Both the position numbers and the translations under genes were made by a program. Positions 27,377 through 35,509 of a stretch of DNA of 64,000 nt are shown one piece after another. A model generated the notes under the pieces. The model worked only from the letters and a program-made list of their open reading frames with translations, was not told the DNA's origin and made no database searches. Source of the DNA: Actinomyces faecalis (GTDB lineage Bacteria > Actinomycetota > Actinomycetes > Actinomycetales > Actinomycetaceae); the NCBI RefSeq assembly GCF_013184985.2, contig NZ_CP063418.1, forward strand, positions 496,001 through 560,000, given 5' to 3'. Each line of letters opens with the position of its first letter. Position 1 is the stretch's first letter.

Positions 27377-28021
27377 TTACAGCACCTGGGCGTCCAGACG
27401 GATCACGCCGTAGGTCCACCCGTGACGGTGGTAGACGGCGCAGGGCTGCTTGGTCGACTTCTCAATGAAGAGGTAGAAGGGGTGTCCCACCAGCTCCATC
27501 TGGTACAGGGCCTCATCGACCGTCATGGGCGTGGCGTCGTGCAGCTTCTGGCGCACGATGACAGGGGAGTCGCCCAACTGGGACTCCACCGCGACGCCCT
27601 TCTCGGTAGGCGCCTTCGGTGAGTCCTCGATGGGGGCGTCATCGGTCTCGTGCAGGTGGCTGAGGTCCTCGGCCGCAGGAGGCTGCACGCCCTCGGGGAG
27701 GTCCACGGGGTAACGACGGTGGTCCTTCTTGCGGTCGCGTGCCCGGCGCAGGCGCTCGGTCAGCTTCCCCATGGCGATGTCGAAGGCGGCGAAGCGGTCG
27801 GAGGAGGAGGCCTCGGCCCGGATGATCGGGCCCTTGGAGATCACGGTGATCTCGGCGCGCTCGGCGGTGTCAGCCTGGCGTGGGTTGCGCTCGTGGGTCA
27901 CCTCGACCTCGACGCGCTGGACTCGGGGGTCGAACTGCTCGACCTTGGTGGCCTTCTCCTCGACGTAGTCGCGCAGTCGAGAGGAGATCTCAGCGTTACG
28001 GCCGACGACGGTGATGTCCAT
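27377..28021 (-). CDS. hpf: Ribosome hibernation promoting factor, long form
   Basis: A 214-residue protein. The N-terminal HPF/YfiA domain (MDITVVGRNAEISSRLRDYV to about residue 105) binds the small ribosomal subunit. The C-terminal dimerisation domain (MTVDEALYQMELVGHPFYLF, then PCAVYHRHGWTYGVI) is typical of the long form that makes 100S dimers in stationary phase. AGAAAGAGG precedes the ATG. Position between mtrB and comF/secA is conserved among actinobacteria. Confidence 0.93.
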   Translation of the reverse strand: MDITVVGRNAEISSRLRDYVEEKATKVEQFDPRVQRVEVEVTHERNPRQADTAERAEITVISKGPIIRAEASSSDRFAAFDIAMGKLTERLRRARDRKKDHRRYPVDLPEGVQPPAAEDLSHLHETDDAPIEDSPKAPTEKGVAVESQLGDSPVIVRQKLHDATPMTVDEALYQMELVGHPFYLFIEKSTKQPCAVYHRHGWTYGVIRLDAQVL

Positions 28022-28128
28022 GGTGGAACCTCTTTCTGGGTCCTGATGATCCTTCAGACGGATCGAGCGGGGGCCACCCGCCGCACCTCGCGACGGGCTC
28101 TGGAAGGAACGTGACCACCTCCTGCGTG

Positions 28129-28155
28129 CCGTCCGCCCGCGGCTGGGCGGGACGG
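28129..28155. other. Imperfect hairpin in the hpf-comF gap
   Basis: CCGTCCGCCC (28129-28138) pairs with GGGCGGGACGG (28145-28155) with one bulge, about 110 bases upstream of the hpf start. The 280-base gap (28022-28301) also holds TAAGCT on the minus strand (28202-28207) as a possible -10, without a convincing -35. The hairpin may be part of the hpf leader or end comF transcription. Confidence 0.35.
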
Positions 28156-28301
28156 GGACTCAGTCGTTGAGACCCCGCGCCTTGTGTGCGTTGTGCCACA
28201 CAGCTTACACCATCTGAACGCCTCATGCTTGCTTCGCCGCCCCCTGATCGCCGTGCGCTGACACGCTTGCGTCAGGCTCGGAGCGGCAGGCCCGATGACG
28301 C

Positions 28302-29129
28302 TCATCGGCCAGGGACGACGGTGACCTGAGCGCGGGGCGAGGGAGCGGCTGCCAGGACCAGGGCGCCCACGCACCAGGCGCCCGCGGACTCCAGCGCCCG
28401 TGCGCACGAGCCGAGGGTCGAGCCGGTGGTGACCACGTCGTCGACCAGGAGCACCGGCAGCCCGGCTACCGGTGCGAGCACGCGCGGGGGCCGGGCGCGG
28501 TTGGAGCGCCGACGGCGTGCGGAGCGTCCGCTCTGGTGCGCGGCGCCGATCTGGGGAGCGCGTCGCAGGAGGTCGGTGGACAGGACCGTGAGGTCTGCGT
28601 GCTCGGGCCAGGCCCGAGCGAGACCGCGGGCGACGGCGTCGGCGAGGTCAGCGGCCACCAGCCGGCCGCGTAGCCGGCGCGTGGGACCCGAGGGGGCCGG
28701 GACCACGAGGAGCCGGCTGCAGCGGGCTATCTGGCCTGCGGTCGTGGCCTCCAGCGTGCGGGGCCACAGCTGGCCGGCTCGCTCACCAGCCTCCCGCATG
28801 GTCTGAGTGAGGTCCTCCCGCCCGCCGTTCTTCCATCCCAGCACCAGGGCGCGTACGGGTCCGGTGTAGCTGGTCAGGGCGTGTACGGGGAGGTCCCCTG
28901 CGCCGTCGGCCTGAGGGACCGGAGCCAGCGGACCGGCCAGGAGCGAGCGGCACTGGAGGCACAGCCGTGTCTCCCAGGTCCCGCAGCCGGCGCAGCGCGC
29001 GGGCAGGAGGACGCTCGCAGCCTCCTGCAGAAGGCTGGTGGTCGTGGACGCGAGGGGGCGCAGCCGCGCCGGCAGGAGCCCCGGCAACGGGGCCGGGCGA
29101 GACGGGGACGGAGGCGGGTTGGAGCACAC
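28302..29129 (-). CDS. ComF-family phosphoribosyltransferase-like protein
   Basis: A 275-residue protein. It has a double-zinc-ribbon start (LPARCAGCGTWETRLCLQC), the ComF middle (LTSYTGPVRALVLGWKNGG) and the PRPP-binding loop VLLVDDVVTTGSTL. ComFC is linked to DNA uptake in competent bacteria; in actinobacteria its role is unclear. The start is uncertain. I take GTG at 29129, which gives a normal family length; an ORF to 29357 is open but its extra residues look non-native and would approach secA. It lies between hpf and secA, as in mycobacteria. Confidence 0.8.
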   Translation of the reverse strand: MCSNPPPSPSRPAPLPGLLPARLRPLASTTTSLLQEAASVLLPARCAGCGTWETRLCLQCRSLLAGPLAPVPQADGAGDLPVHALTSYTGPVRALVLGWKNGGREDLTQTMREAGERAGQLWPRTLEATTAGQIARCSRLLVVPAPSGPTRRLRGRLVAADLADAVARGLARAWPEHADLTVLSTDLLRRAPQIGAAHQSGRSARRRRSNRARPPRVLAPVAGLPVLLVDDVVTTGSTLGSCARALESAGAWCVGALVLAAAPSPRAQVTVVPGR

Positions 29130-29188
29130 AGGCTGATCGTGCCGGTGCCTGGAGACGGTTGTCCCCAGCCTGGTGCGGGGGCTGTCCC

Positions 29189-29218
29189 GGAACGTGCATG
29201 TGGACAGTGGCACGTTCC
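29189..29218. promoter_or_regulatory. Inverted repeat in the comF-secA divergent region
   Basis: GGAACGTGC (29189-29197) and GCACGTTCC (29210-29218) are exact complements, 12 bases apart, roughly midway in the 258-base divergent region. Spacing suits a two-turn operator better than a terminator, and no gene ends here. Confidence 0.4.
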
Positions 29219-29387
29219 TGTGAGGTATCGGGGCGGCACGGGTAGCGCTCAGTCCACTACGATGAATGACGCCCGCACTGGTCGTGGCTCGTGCCACCCG
29301 CAGCGGGACCGTCTGGACGTGCTCGCTGGACGCGGCATGAGCCTCGTCCTGTAGCACGCTCCGCCGTCACCACAGGGAGAAGCCAGT

Positions 29388-32135
29388 ATGTCGCTTGTCG
29401 ACCGGATCCTTCGCATCGGAGAGGGGCGCACCCTCAAGAGGCTCGACGCCATCGCGCACCAGGTCGAGTCGCTCGCAGACGCCTACCGCGAGCTCACCGA
29501 TGACGACCTCAAGGAGGCCACCGACGAGCTCAGGAAGCGTTATGCCGACGGCGAGAGCCTGGACGCGCTGCTGCCGGAGGCCTTTGCCACGGTGTGCGAG
29601 GCGGCTGACCGAGTTCTGGGCATGCGGCCCTATCACGTTCAGATTATGGGCGGCGCGGCCCTGCACCTGGGCAACATCGCCGAGATGAAGACCGGTGAGG
29701 GCAAGACCCTGGTCGCCACCATGCCCTCCTACCTGCGGGCGCTGACGGGCAAGGGCGTGCACGTCGTGACCGTGAACGACTACCTGGCGGAGTACCAGTC
29801 CGACCTCATGGGGCGTATCCACCGCTTCCTGGGCCTGACCACCGGGTGCATCCTGGCCGGGCAGACCCCGGCCGAGCGTCGCCAGCAGTACGCCATGGAC
29901 ATCACCTACGGCACGAACAACGAGTTCGGCTTTGACTACCTGCGTGACAACATGGCCCAGCGCCCGGAGGACCTGGTCCAGCGCGGGCACGCCTTCGTCA
30001 TCGTCGACGAGGTCGACTCCATCCTCATCGACGAGGCCCGTACCCCGCTGATCATCTCCGGTCCCGCGACCGGCGACGTCAACAAGTGGTACCAGGAGTT
30101 CGCCAAGGTGGCCGAGCGCCTGACCGCCGGCAAGGACTACGAGGTCGACGAGAAGAAGCGTACCGTCGGGGTGCTTGCGCCAGGGATCGACCGGGTCGAG
30201 GACTACCTGGGGATCGACAACCTCTACGAGTCTGAGAACACCCCGCTCATCGGATTCCTGAACAACGCCATCAAGGCCAAGGAGCTCTTCCACCTGGACA
30301 AGGACTACATCGTCCGCGACGGCGAGGTCCTCATCGTCGACGAGCACACCGGTCGTGTCCTGCCCGGGCGTCGTTACAACGAGGGCATGCACCAGGCCAT
30401 CGAGGCCAAGGAGCGGGTGGAGATCAAGGCTGAGAACCAGACCCTGGCCACGATCACCCTCCAGAACTACTTCCGGCTCTACCCTGAGGGCTCGCGCTCG
30501 GGCATGACTGGTACCGCTGAGACCGAGGCGGCCGAGTTCGCCGGCACCTACAAGATCGGCGTGGTTCCTATCCCCACGAACAAGCCGATGATCCGTGCCG
30601 ACCAGCCTGACCTGGTCTACAAGTCCGTGCGCTCCAAGCTGCAGGCCGTGGTGGACGACATCGAGGAGCGTCACGGTGCCGGCCAGCCCGTCCTGGTGGG
30701 TACCACGAGCGTGGAGAAGTCTGAGCAGCTGTCCCAGATGCTGACCCGGCGCGGCATCCCGCACGAGGTCCTCAACGCCAAGCAGCACGCGCGTGAGGCG
30801 GCTGTGGTCGCGATGGCGGGACGCAAGGGCGCGGTGACGGTTGCCACCAACATGGCTGGCCGTGGTACCGACATCATGCTCGGTGGCAACGCCGAGCACA
30901 TCGCGGTCACGGCGCTCAAGGAGTCAGGGCTGGACCCGGAGGAGGACTCCGAGGCCTATGAGAAGGCCTGGCCGGCAGCGCTGGAGGCCGCCCGCGAGGC
31001 CTGCAAGGCTGAGCACGACGAGGTCGTGGCGCTGGGAGGCCTGTACGTGCTGGGCACCGAGCGCCACGAGTCGCGCCGTATCGACAACCAGCTGCGCGGT
31101 CGTTCCGGACGTCAGGGAGACCCGGGTGAGTCCCGCTTCTACCTGTCCATGGAGGACGACCTGATGCGTATGTTCGCCTCCGGCCTGGCGCAGCGCATCA
31201 TGGGCTCGGACGCCTACCCCGACGACGTGCCGCTGGAGTCGAAGATGGTCTCCAAGACCATTGCCTCGGCGCAGCGGCAGGTCGAGTCACGCAACTACGA
31301 GATCCGTAAGAACGTCCTCAAGTACGACGACGTCATGACGGAGCAGCGCGAGAAGGTCTACTCCGAGCGTCGCCGTGTGCTCGACGGCGAGGACCTGGAG
31401 CCGCAGATGGAGGCCTTCCGCGCACGTACCGTGGAGACGGTGGTGGCCTCGCGTACCAGTGAGGGCCGCCCTGACCAGTGGGACCTGGACGGCCTGTGGG
31501 ACGACCTCGGCCGCCTCTATCCGGTGGGACTGAGCAGGAGCGAGATCCTCGACGAGGTCGGTGGGCTTGACGGGCTCACTGCCGAGCGTCTGAGCTCTGA
31601 GCTCGCTGAGGACGCGGCAGTGGCCTACGAGGACGCTGAGCGGCGACTGGACGGCAACCCCGTGGCGCTGGCCCAGCTCGGGCCGGAGCCGATGCGTACG
31701 CTGGAGCGGCGGGTGCTCCTGGCCGTGGTGGACAAGCGCTGGCGTGAGCACCTGTATGAGATGGACTATCTCAAGGAGGGCATTGGCCTGCGCGCCATGG
31801 CCCAGAGGGACCCGTTGGTTGAGTACGCCAACGAGGGCGCCCACATGTTCAAGGCCATGATGGAGGGCATCCGCGAGGAGACGGTGGAGCAGGTCTTCGC
31901 CAACGCCGCTCGCTTCGACGCTGCCGCCAAGCGGGCGCAGGAGGAGGCTCAGACTGGCTCAGGCGCGGGTACCGTCATGGGTGACACCGGCCGCCAGGAG
32001 ATGAACCAGCGTGTGAGCTACTCGGCACCCGGCGAGGACGGCACTGCCGGGGAGCGCGGCGGGCAGGCGGCCGGCTCGGAGGAGACGACTGGCATGAACC
32101 GTGCTGACCGACGGGCTGCCAAGCGACGTCGCTGA
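29388..32135 (+). CDS. secA: Preprotein translocase ATPase SecA
   Basis: A 915-residue SecA. Walker A is [13 protein letters not shown] (residues about 100-112) and the DEAD-like box is [30 protein letters not shown] and [18 protein letters not shown] come from the second nucleotide domain, and [17 protein letters not shown] from the helical scaffold. The end ([13 protein letters not shown]) lacks the zinc-binding cysteine tail of E. coli SecA, as is usual for actinobacterial SecA1. GGGAGAAG precedes the ATG. It powers Sec export of all Sec-dependent proteins, which would include the secreted proteins of the island. Confidence 0.97.
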   Translation: MSLVDRILRIGEGRTLKRLDAIAHQVESLADAYRELTDDDLKEATDELRKRYADGESLDALLPEAFATVCEAADRVLGMRPYHVQIMGGAALHLGNIAEMKTGEGKTLVATMPSYLRALTGKGVHVVTVNDYLAEYQSDLMGRIHRFLGLTTGCILAGQTPAERRQQYAMDITYGTNNEFGFDYLRDNMAQRPEDLVQRGHAFVIVDEVDSILIDEARTPLIISGPATGDVNKWYQEFAKVAERLTAGKDYEVDEKKRTVGVLAPGIDRVEDYLGIDNLYESENTPLIGFLNNAIKAKELFHLDKDYIVRDGEVLIVDEHTGRVLPGRRYNEGMHQAIEAKERVEIKAENQTLATITLQNYFRLYPEGSRSGMTGTAETEAAEFAGTYKIGVVPIPTNKPMIRADQPDLVYKSVRSKLQAVVDDIEERHGAGQPVLVGTTSVEKSEQLSQMLTRRGIPHEVLNAKQHAREAAVVAMAGRKGAVTVATNMAGRGTDIMLGGNAEHIAVTALKESGLDPEEDSEAYEKAWPAALEAAREACKAEHDEVVALGGLYVLGTERHESRRIDNQLRGRSGRQGDPGESRFYLSMEDDLMRMFASGLAQRIMGSDAYPDDVPLESKMVSKTIASAQRQVESRNYEIRKNVLKYDDVMTEQREKVYSERRRVLDGEDLEPQMEAFRARTVETVVASRTSEGRPDQWDLDGLWDDLGRLYPVGLSRSEILDEVGGLDGLTAERLSSELAEDAAVAYEDAERRLDGNPVALAQLGPEPMRTLERRVLLAVVDKRWREHLYEMDYLKEGIGLRAMAQRDPLVEYANEGAHMFKAMMEGIREETVEQVFANAARFDAAAKRAQEEAQTGSGAGTVMGDTGRQEMNQRVSYSAPGEDGTAGERGGQAAGSEETTGMNRADRRAAKRRR

Positions 32136-32166
32136 GCGGACAGCTGACGGGCGCGGCCGCCAGGCC

Positions 32167-32787
32167 TCAGCCGATCTCGATGACGGCGAGGACCCAGCGG
32201 CCGCGGTGCATCTCCAGGCGCGCCGCTGCTGCTCGTAGGCGCGGACCGACGTCGAGCAGCACCATGGCCTCGCAGGCCCCCGAAGGAGTGAGCTGGACGC
32301 TGGCTCGGCGCGGGCGAGGGCGGGGAGAGGTGGTCTCTCCGAGGACCCTGCGAGCCAGTCCTGCTCGACGTGCGAGCGCGTCAAAGAGCTCGGGTGTGGT
32401 CCAGCCTGACATGTGGTCTACCGGCCTCAGGCCCGCCAGGACCTCGGCTGCGGCCGTGACCAGCGCCTGAGCCATCCGTGTGGCGGTCGCCGGGGAGGTA
32501 GCGGAAGCGGGGCTGGTGCCGGGTACCCGGGGCTGGTGCGCCCTGGACTCGCGGATCGCCTCCGCCGTCACCTCCGCCTCTTCTACCCGTGGAACGAAGC
32601 GCAGCCGGTCCCACCTGCCTGGCCCCCGGCCGAGCTGCCCGGCTTCCTGCAGAGGGTGGCTGGGGGCGTGCGTGAGCTCGGCTGGTGCGTTGTGCAGCAG
32701 GTCCGCCAGCACGAGCGCGTCGGCCGCTGTGGGCAGGCGCCTGACGGCGGAGAGACGGGGCTGTGCTGGTGCGGTGAGGGTGGTCAT
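32167..32787 (-). CDS. Rv3235-like (DUF6459) protein
   Basis: A 206-residue protein. The C-terminal 110 residues fit the Rv3235/DUF6459 family seen next to secA in actinobacteria: MAQALVTAAAEVLAGLRPVD, MSGWTTPELFDALARRA, and a final beta hairpin ending RGRWVLAVIEIG. The N-terminal half is Pro/Ala-rich and variable. No catalytic motif is visible. It is transcribed after the LysM gene with 27 bases between, and converges on secA. Confidence 0.7.
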   Translation of the reverse strand: MTTLTAPAQPRLSAVRRLPTAADALVLADLLHNAPAELTHAPSHPLQEAGQLGRGPGRWDRLRFVPRVEEAEVTAEAIRESRAHQPRVPGTSPASATSPATATRMAQALVTAAAEVLAGLRPVDHMSGWTTPELFDALARRAGLARRVLGETTSPRPRPRRASVQLTPSGACEAMVLLDVGPRLRAAAARLEMHRGRWVLAVIEIG

Positions 32788-32814
32788 GGCGTCATCCCTG
32801 GGCCAGGCCGGAGC

Positions 32815-33885
32815 TCAGCGGGTCAGGCCCTCGGGGACCGTCAGCACGGTGCCCGGACGAATGAGCGAGGGGTCCGGGCCAATGACCTGGACGTTCAGCT
32901 CGTAGAGGGCAGGCCAGGAGGTGAGTACCTCGGCGTCGCTGACGTCGGTCCTGCTCCCGGTCTCCAGGAGCTCCCTGGTGATCGTCCACAGGCTGTCGCC
33001 GGGCCTGACCGTGACCGTCGAGGTCGTCGGCCGTGAGGGCAGGGCTACCGGACGCTGCGGCTGCGTGGACGAGCTGCGGGGCAGCGGGCGGTGGGACCCG
33101 GTGGCGCGCGTAGCCGCTGGACCGCGCTGTGCCGTGCCGTTCGTGGACGTGCTCGCACTGGTGGCTCCAACGGGGTCGGGAGTGGTAGAGGCGTGGTCCT
33201 GGGCTGGTGACGTCTGGGGCAGGTGCTCAGACGGACGGGCCTGGGCGGGCCTGAGTGGCACCTGCTCCGCAGCCTCTGCGGGGACAGCGCTCCCGTCTGC
33301 AGCGCCGGGTACGGACGTGACGGCCGTGGGCGGGGTGCTGGGGGACTGGGCTTGAGGTGTGGCCGGCGGAGGTGCCTCGTCAGAGGTGTCAGGTGAGGGA
33401 CCCGCCGTGCCCTCGGCTCTGGTCTCCTGAGCCGGCGCTGCGGTGTCGGTCGGGGTGGGGTCGATGCTGGTGGCACCTGTACTGACGGGCGACCAGCCAA
33501 GGTCGTCGGCCGGTACGGCGCCCTGGGCGGCGGCAGGTGAGGAGGTGGCGATGCCAAGGAGCAGCGAGCCTGCGACCGTGCGGCGTACGACAGGTGCTCC
33601 GCGTCGAGCCACGAGGTGGAGAAGGGCCTGTCCTAGACGGCTGGAGGCGACGTCGGCGTCCCGGGTGGCTACCAGCGCCAGGAGGCCTGACGCGATGTGC
33701 CACGCACCGCTGAGGGTCAGAGCCGCGCAGGCGAGCACCCCCAGCCAGGCCAGGCTGATCGGTGCCCATGGTTCCTGGGGGACGAGGAGAAGCGTGTGGG
33801 CCCCTCCGATCGTCACCGTGGCCAGGACGATGGTGAGGAGGAAGGAGAGAGCTGTCGCAGCGAGAAGGCGCCGTTGCAGTGACAT
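32815..33885 (-). CDS. LysM-domain membrane-anchored protein
   Basis: A 356-residue protein with two or three N-terminal hydrophobic segments (residues about 10-80) and another near 105-120 (TVAGSLLLGIATSSPAAAQG). A Pro/Thr/Ser-rich linker of about 160 residues follows, then one LysM domain at the C-terminus (TVTVRPGDSLWTITREL; VIRPG-like SLIRPGTVLTVPEG). LysM binds peptidoglycan, so the linker probably spans the wall. The neighbourhood (secA, Rv3235-like) is conserved. Confidence 0.8.
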   Translation of the reverse strand: MSLQRRLLAATALSFLLTIVLATVTIGGAHTLLLVPQEPWAPISLAWLGVLACAALTLSGAWHIASGLLALVATRDADVASSRLGQALLHLVARRGAPVVRRTVAGSLLLGIATSSPAAAQGAVPADDLGWSPVSTGATSIDPTPTDTAAPAQETRAEGTAGPSPDTSDEAPPPATPQAQSPSTPPTAVTSVPGAADGSAVPAEAAEQVPLRPAQARPSEHLPQTSPAQDHASTTPDPVGATSASTSTNGTAQRGPAATRATGSHRPLPRSSSTQPQRPVALPSRPTTSTVTVRPGDSLWTITRELLETGSRTDVSDAEVLTSWPALYELNVQVIGPDPSLIRPGTVLTVPEGLTR

Positions 33886-34010
33886 GAGAACCCCGATGTT
33901 CTGTTGATGATGTTTGAGGGGGTTTGATCATCTGCGATTGTGTGTGGCGTGTCAAGAGAGAGACAGTGTGGTCCCGCGCCTGGACGGCGGTGACGTGAGG
34001 GGCGGCGGCT

Positions 34011-34546
34011 ATGGAGTCGTCGGAGTACCTCGCAGAGCTGGAGAGCGTCTTCGCTGCCGAGCGTCGTGCACCGCCCGCAGGGCAGGATGCGGACCTGGCG
34101 GAGGCGGAGGAGGCGACGACGTCACGTCGTCCAGCGGCCCGAGGGCCGTACGCGGCCAGCGGGTGCGAGTACTCACCCGGTCTGGAGGCTCGGTCGAGGT
34201 CCTCGTGCGAAAGGTGAGGCGAGAGGCTCTTCCGGCCCAGGGGGAGGGTGGAGGGGTGGTCGTTGTCCTGCTGGACGCGGTCGCCGTCGTCTCGGCCGTG
34301 ACGGGGGCGGTGAGGTCTCCTGGGGCCCCTGGCCTGACGCCTGGTGCGGTCCTGCGTGACCTGAGACGGCGCCGGGTGCGCCTCGCGCTCCATCTGCCCT
34401 CAGGCGTCGTGGCCGGGCGGGTGGCGGCCATGGGAACGGACTACCTGGACCTCATGATCGAGGCCGGCGGGCGCCTCCTCGTTGGCGGTCGTGGAAAGAG
34501 GACCATGATCGCGCTGGCCGCCGTCGAGATGGTCCGCGAGGTCTGA
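34011..34546 (+). pseudogene. Frameshifted conserved actinobacterial protein
   Basis: The N-terminal part is coding in the frame of ATG 34011 (MESSEYLAELESVFAAERR), with strong G/C at third positions, but meets TGA at 34217. The C-terminal part is coding in another frame (RVRVLTRSGGSVEVLVRKV ... GTDYLDLMIEAGGRLLVGG) up to TGA at 34546. The switch lies near 34110-34140 and fits loss of one base. The joined product (about 178 aa) recalls proteins often labelled 'Fis family' next to Rv3235 genes; that label is weak. It could be a true mutation or a sequencing error. Confidence 0.6.
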
Positions 34547-34559
34547 GTCCTGGTGCGGC

Positions 34560-34781
34560 TCAGGACTTCTGTGAGGCCTTCTCGGCTGCTACCAGCCTGC
34601 GGGTGGAGGCCAGCTGGCGCTCGACGTACTCGTCGAAGGCGTCCTCCGGAACCCGCCACAGCCGGCGAGCCCCGACCTGGATCGCCGGCAGGTCTCCCGA
34701 GAGGATGAGGGCGCGCACGCCCTGGGCGGAGAGCTGGAGCCGCTCAGCGACGTCGGCGATGGTCAGGAAAGATGCGTTCAT
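34560..34781 (-). CDS. Excisionase-type HTH DNA-binding protein
   Basis: A 73-residue MerR/excisionase-like helix-turn-helix: LTIADVAERLQLSAQGVRAL, then GDLPAIQVGARRLWRVPED. It probably binds DNA as a small regulator; this type is common in actinobacterial cores and does not by itself mean a prophage. The ATG at 34781 follows a palindrome by eight bases. No clear ribosome site is seen, so a leaderless start is possible. Confidence 0.8.
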   Translation of the reverse strand: MNASFLTIADVAERLQLSAQGVRALILSGDLPAIQVGARRLWRVPEDAFDEYVERQLASTRRLVAAEKASQKS

Positions 34782-34789
34782 AACACGAT

Positions 34790-34808
34790 GATGACCCCGT
34801 TGGTCATC
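34790..34808. promoter_or_regulatory. Operator-like palindrome before the HTH gene
   Basis: GATGACC, five bases, then GGTCATC form an exact 7-bp dyad directly upstream of the HTH gene start. It is placed where an autorepressor would bind. Confidence 0.4.
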
Positions 34809-35041
34809 AAAACCGGTGACCGACACCCGTGTCGGCGCCAATGGAGTCCAAAAAGCATCGCAAGGGATCACAAGCACACAAGGAGGCTCTCGTGAGCCCC
34901 ACCTCATGGCGTGCTTCCTGTCCCGTCCCGGCTGCTGACACGGACGTCGCCCCGGCGGGAGCACCTGCTGGGGAGGTTCACCAGCCGGGTCAGCCTGTGG
35001 CGGACCCTTCGTCACAGCCTGCGTCAGGGCACACTGGTGCC

Positions 35042-35509
35042 ATGCGTATCTACCTTCCGGCTACTGCTGCCGACCTGTCCGCTGACGAGATCAGCCCCCG
35101 TACGGCCCACGCGGCGACTGCCGCGCTCGCAGCCGCTCTGCCGGACGAGGACGAGGAGGGGCTTGAGGTCTCAGCGAGCCTGTGCGCTGCTGACTCCTCG
35201 CTGGTCCGTCTTGCAGAGCCTGAGGCGGTGGGTGCCGCAGATCGTCGTGTGGTGGTAGCGGCTGATGTCGAGGCTGCTCAGGTACGTGAGCTGGCGGTGG
35301 AAGGAGACGTCCTGCCCGGCACGGTTGAGGTGGTTGCCGTCGTGAGCTGGGACGAGGTAGCGGCGCTCCTGGTCGACGACGTCGAGGCCGAGGCAGACGT
35401 CCGCCTCGCCCGTACCGGTGACGAGGAGGCCTTCGAGCGTGCGGCGGACGCTGACCTGCTCTGGTTCGACGTCTCCGAGCGTGAGCACCTTGCTGCCCAG
35501 CTTGGCTAG
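35042..35509 (+). CDS. DUF6912 family protein
   Basis: A 155-residue acidic protein beginning MRIYLPATAADLSADEI, the family start, with RRVVVAADVEAAQVRELAV in the middle and ADADLLWFDVSEREHLAAQL at the end. Function unknown; it is widespread in actinobacteria. The ATG at 35042 has no ribosome site, and CACACT lies six bases upstream, so it may be leaderless. Its stop TAG lies within CTAG (35506-35509), which also supplies the stop of the convergent sbcC. Confidence 0.75.
   Translation: MRIYLPATAADLSADEISPRTAHAATAALAAALPDEDEEGLEVSASLCAADSSLVRLAEPEAVGAADRRVVVAADVEAAQVRELAVEGDVLPGTVEVVAVVSWDEVAALLVDDVEAEADVRLARTGDEEAFERAADADLLWFDVSEREHLAAQLG

Noticed and set aside
34560..34781. Prophage excisionase
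   Set aside because: No integrase or phage genes nearby; flanked by core genes on both sides.
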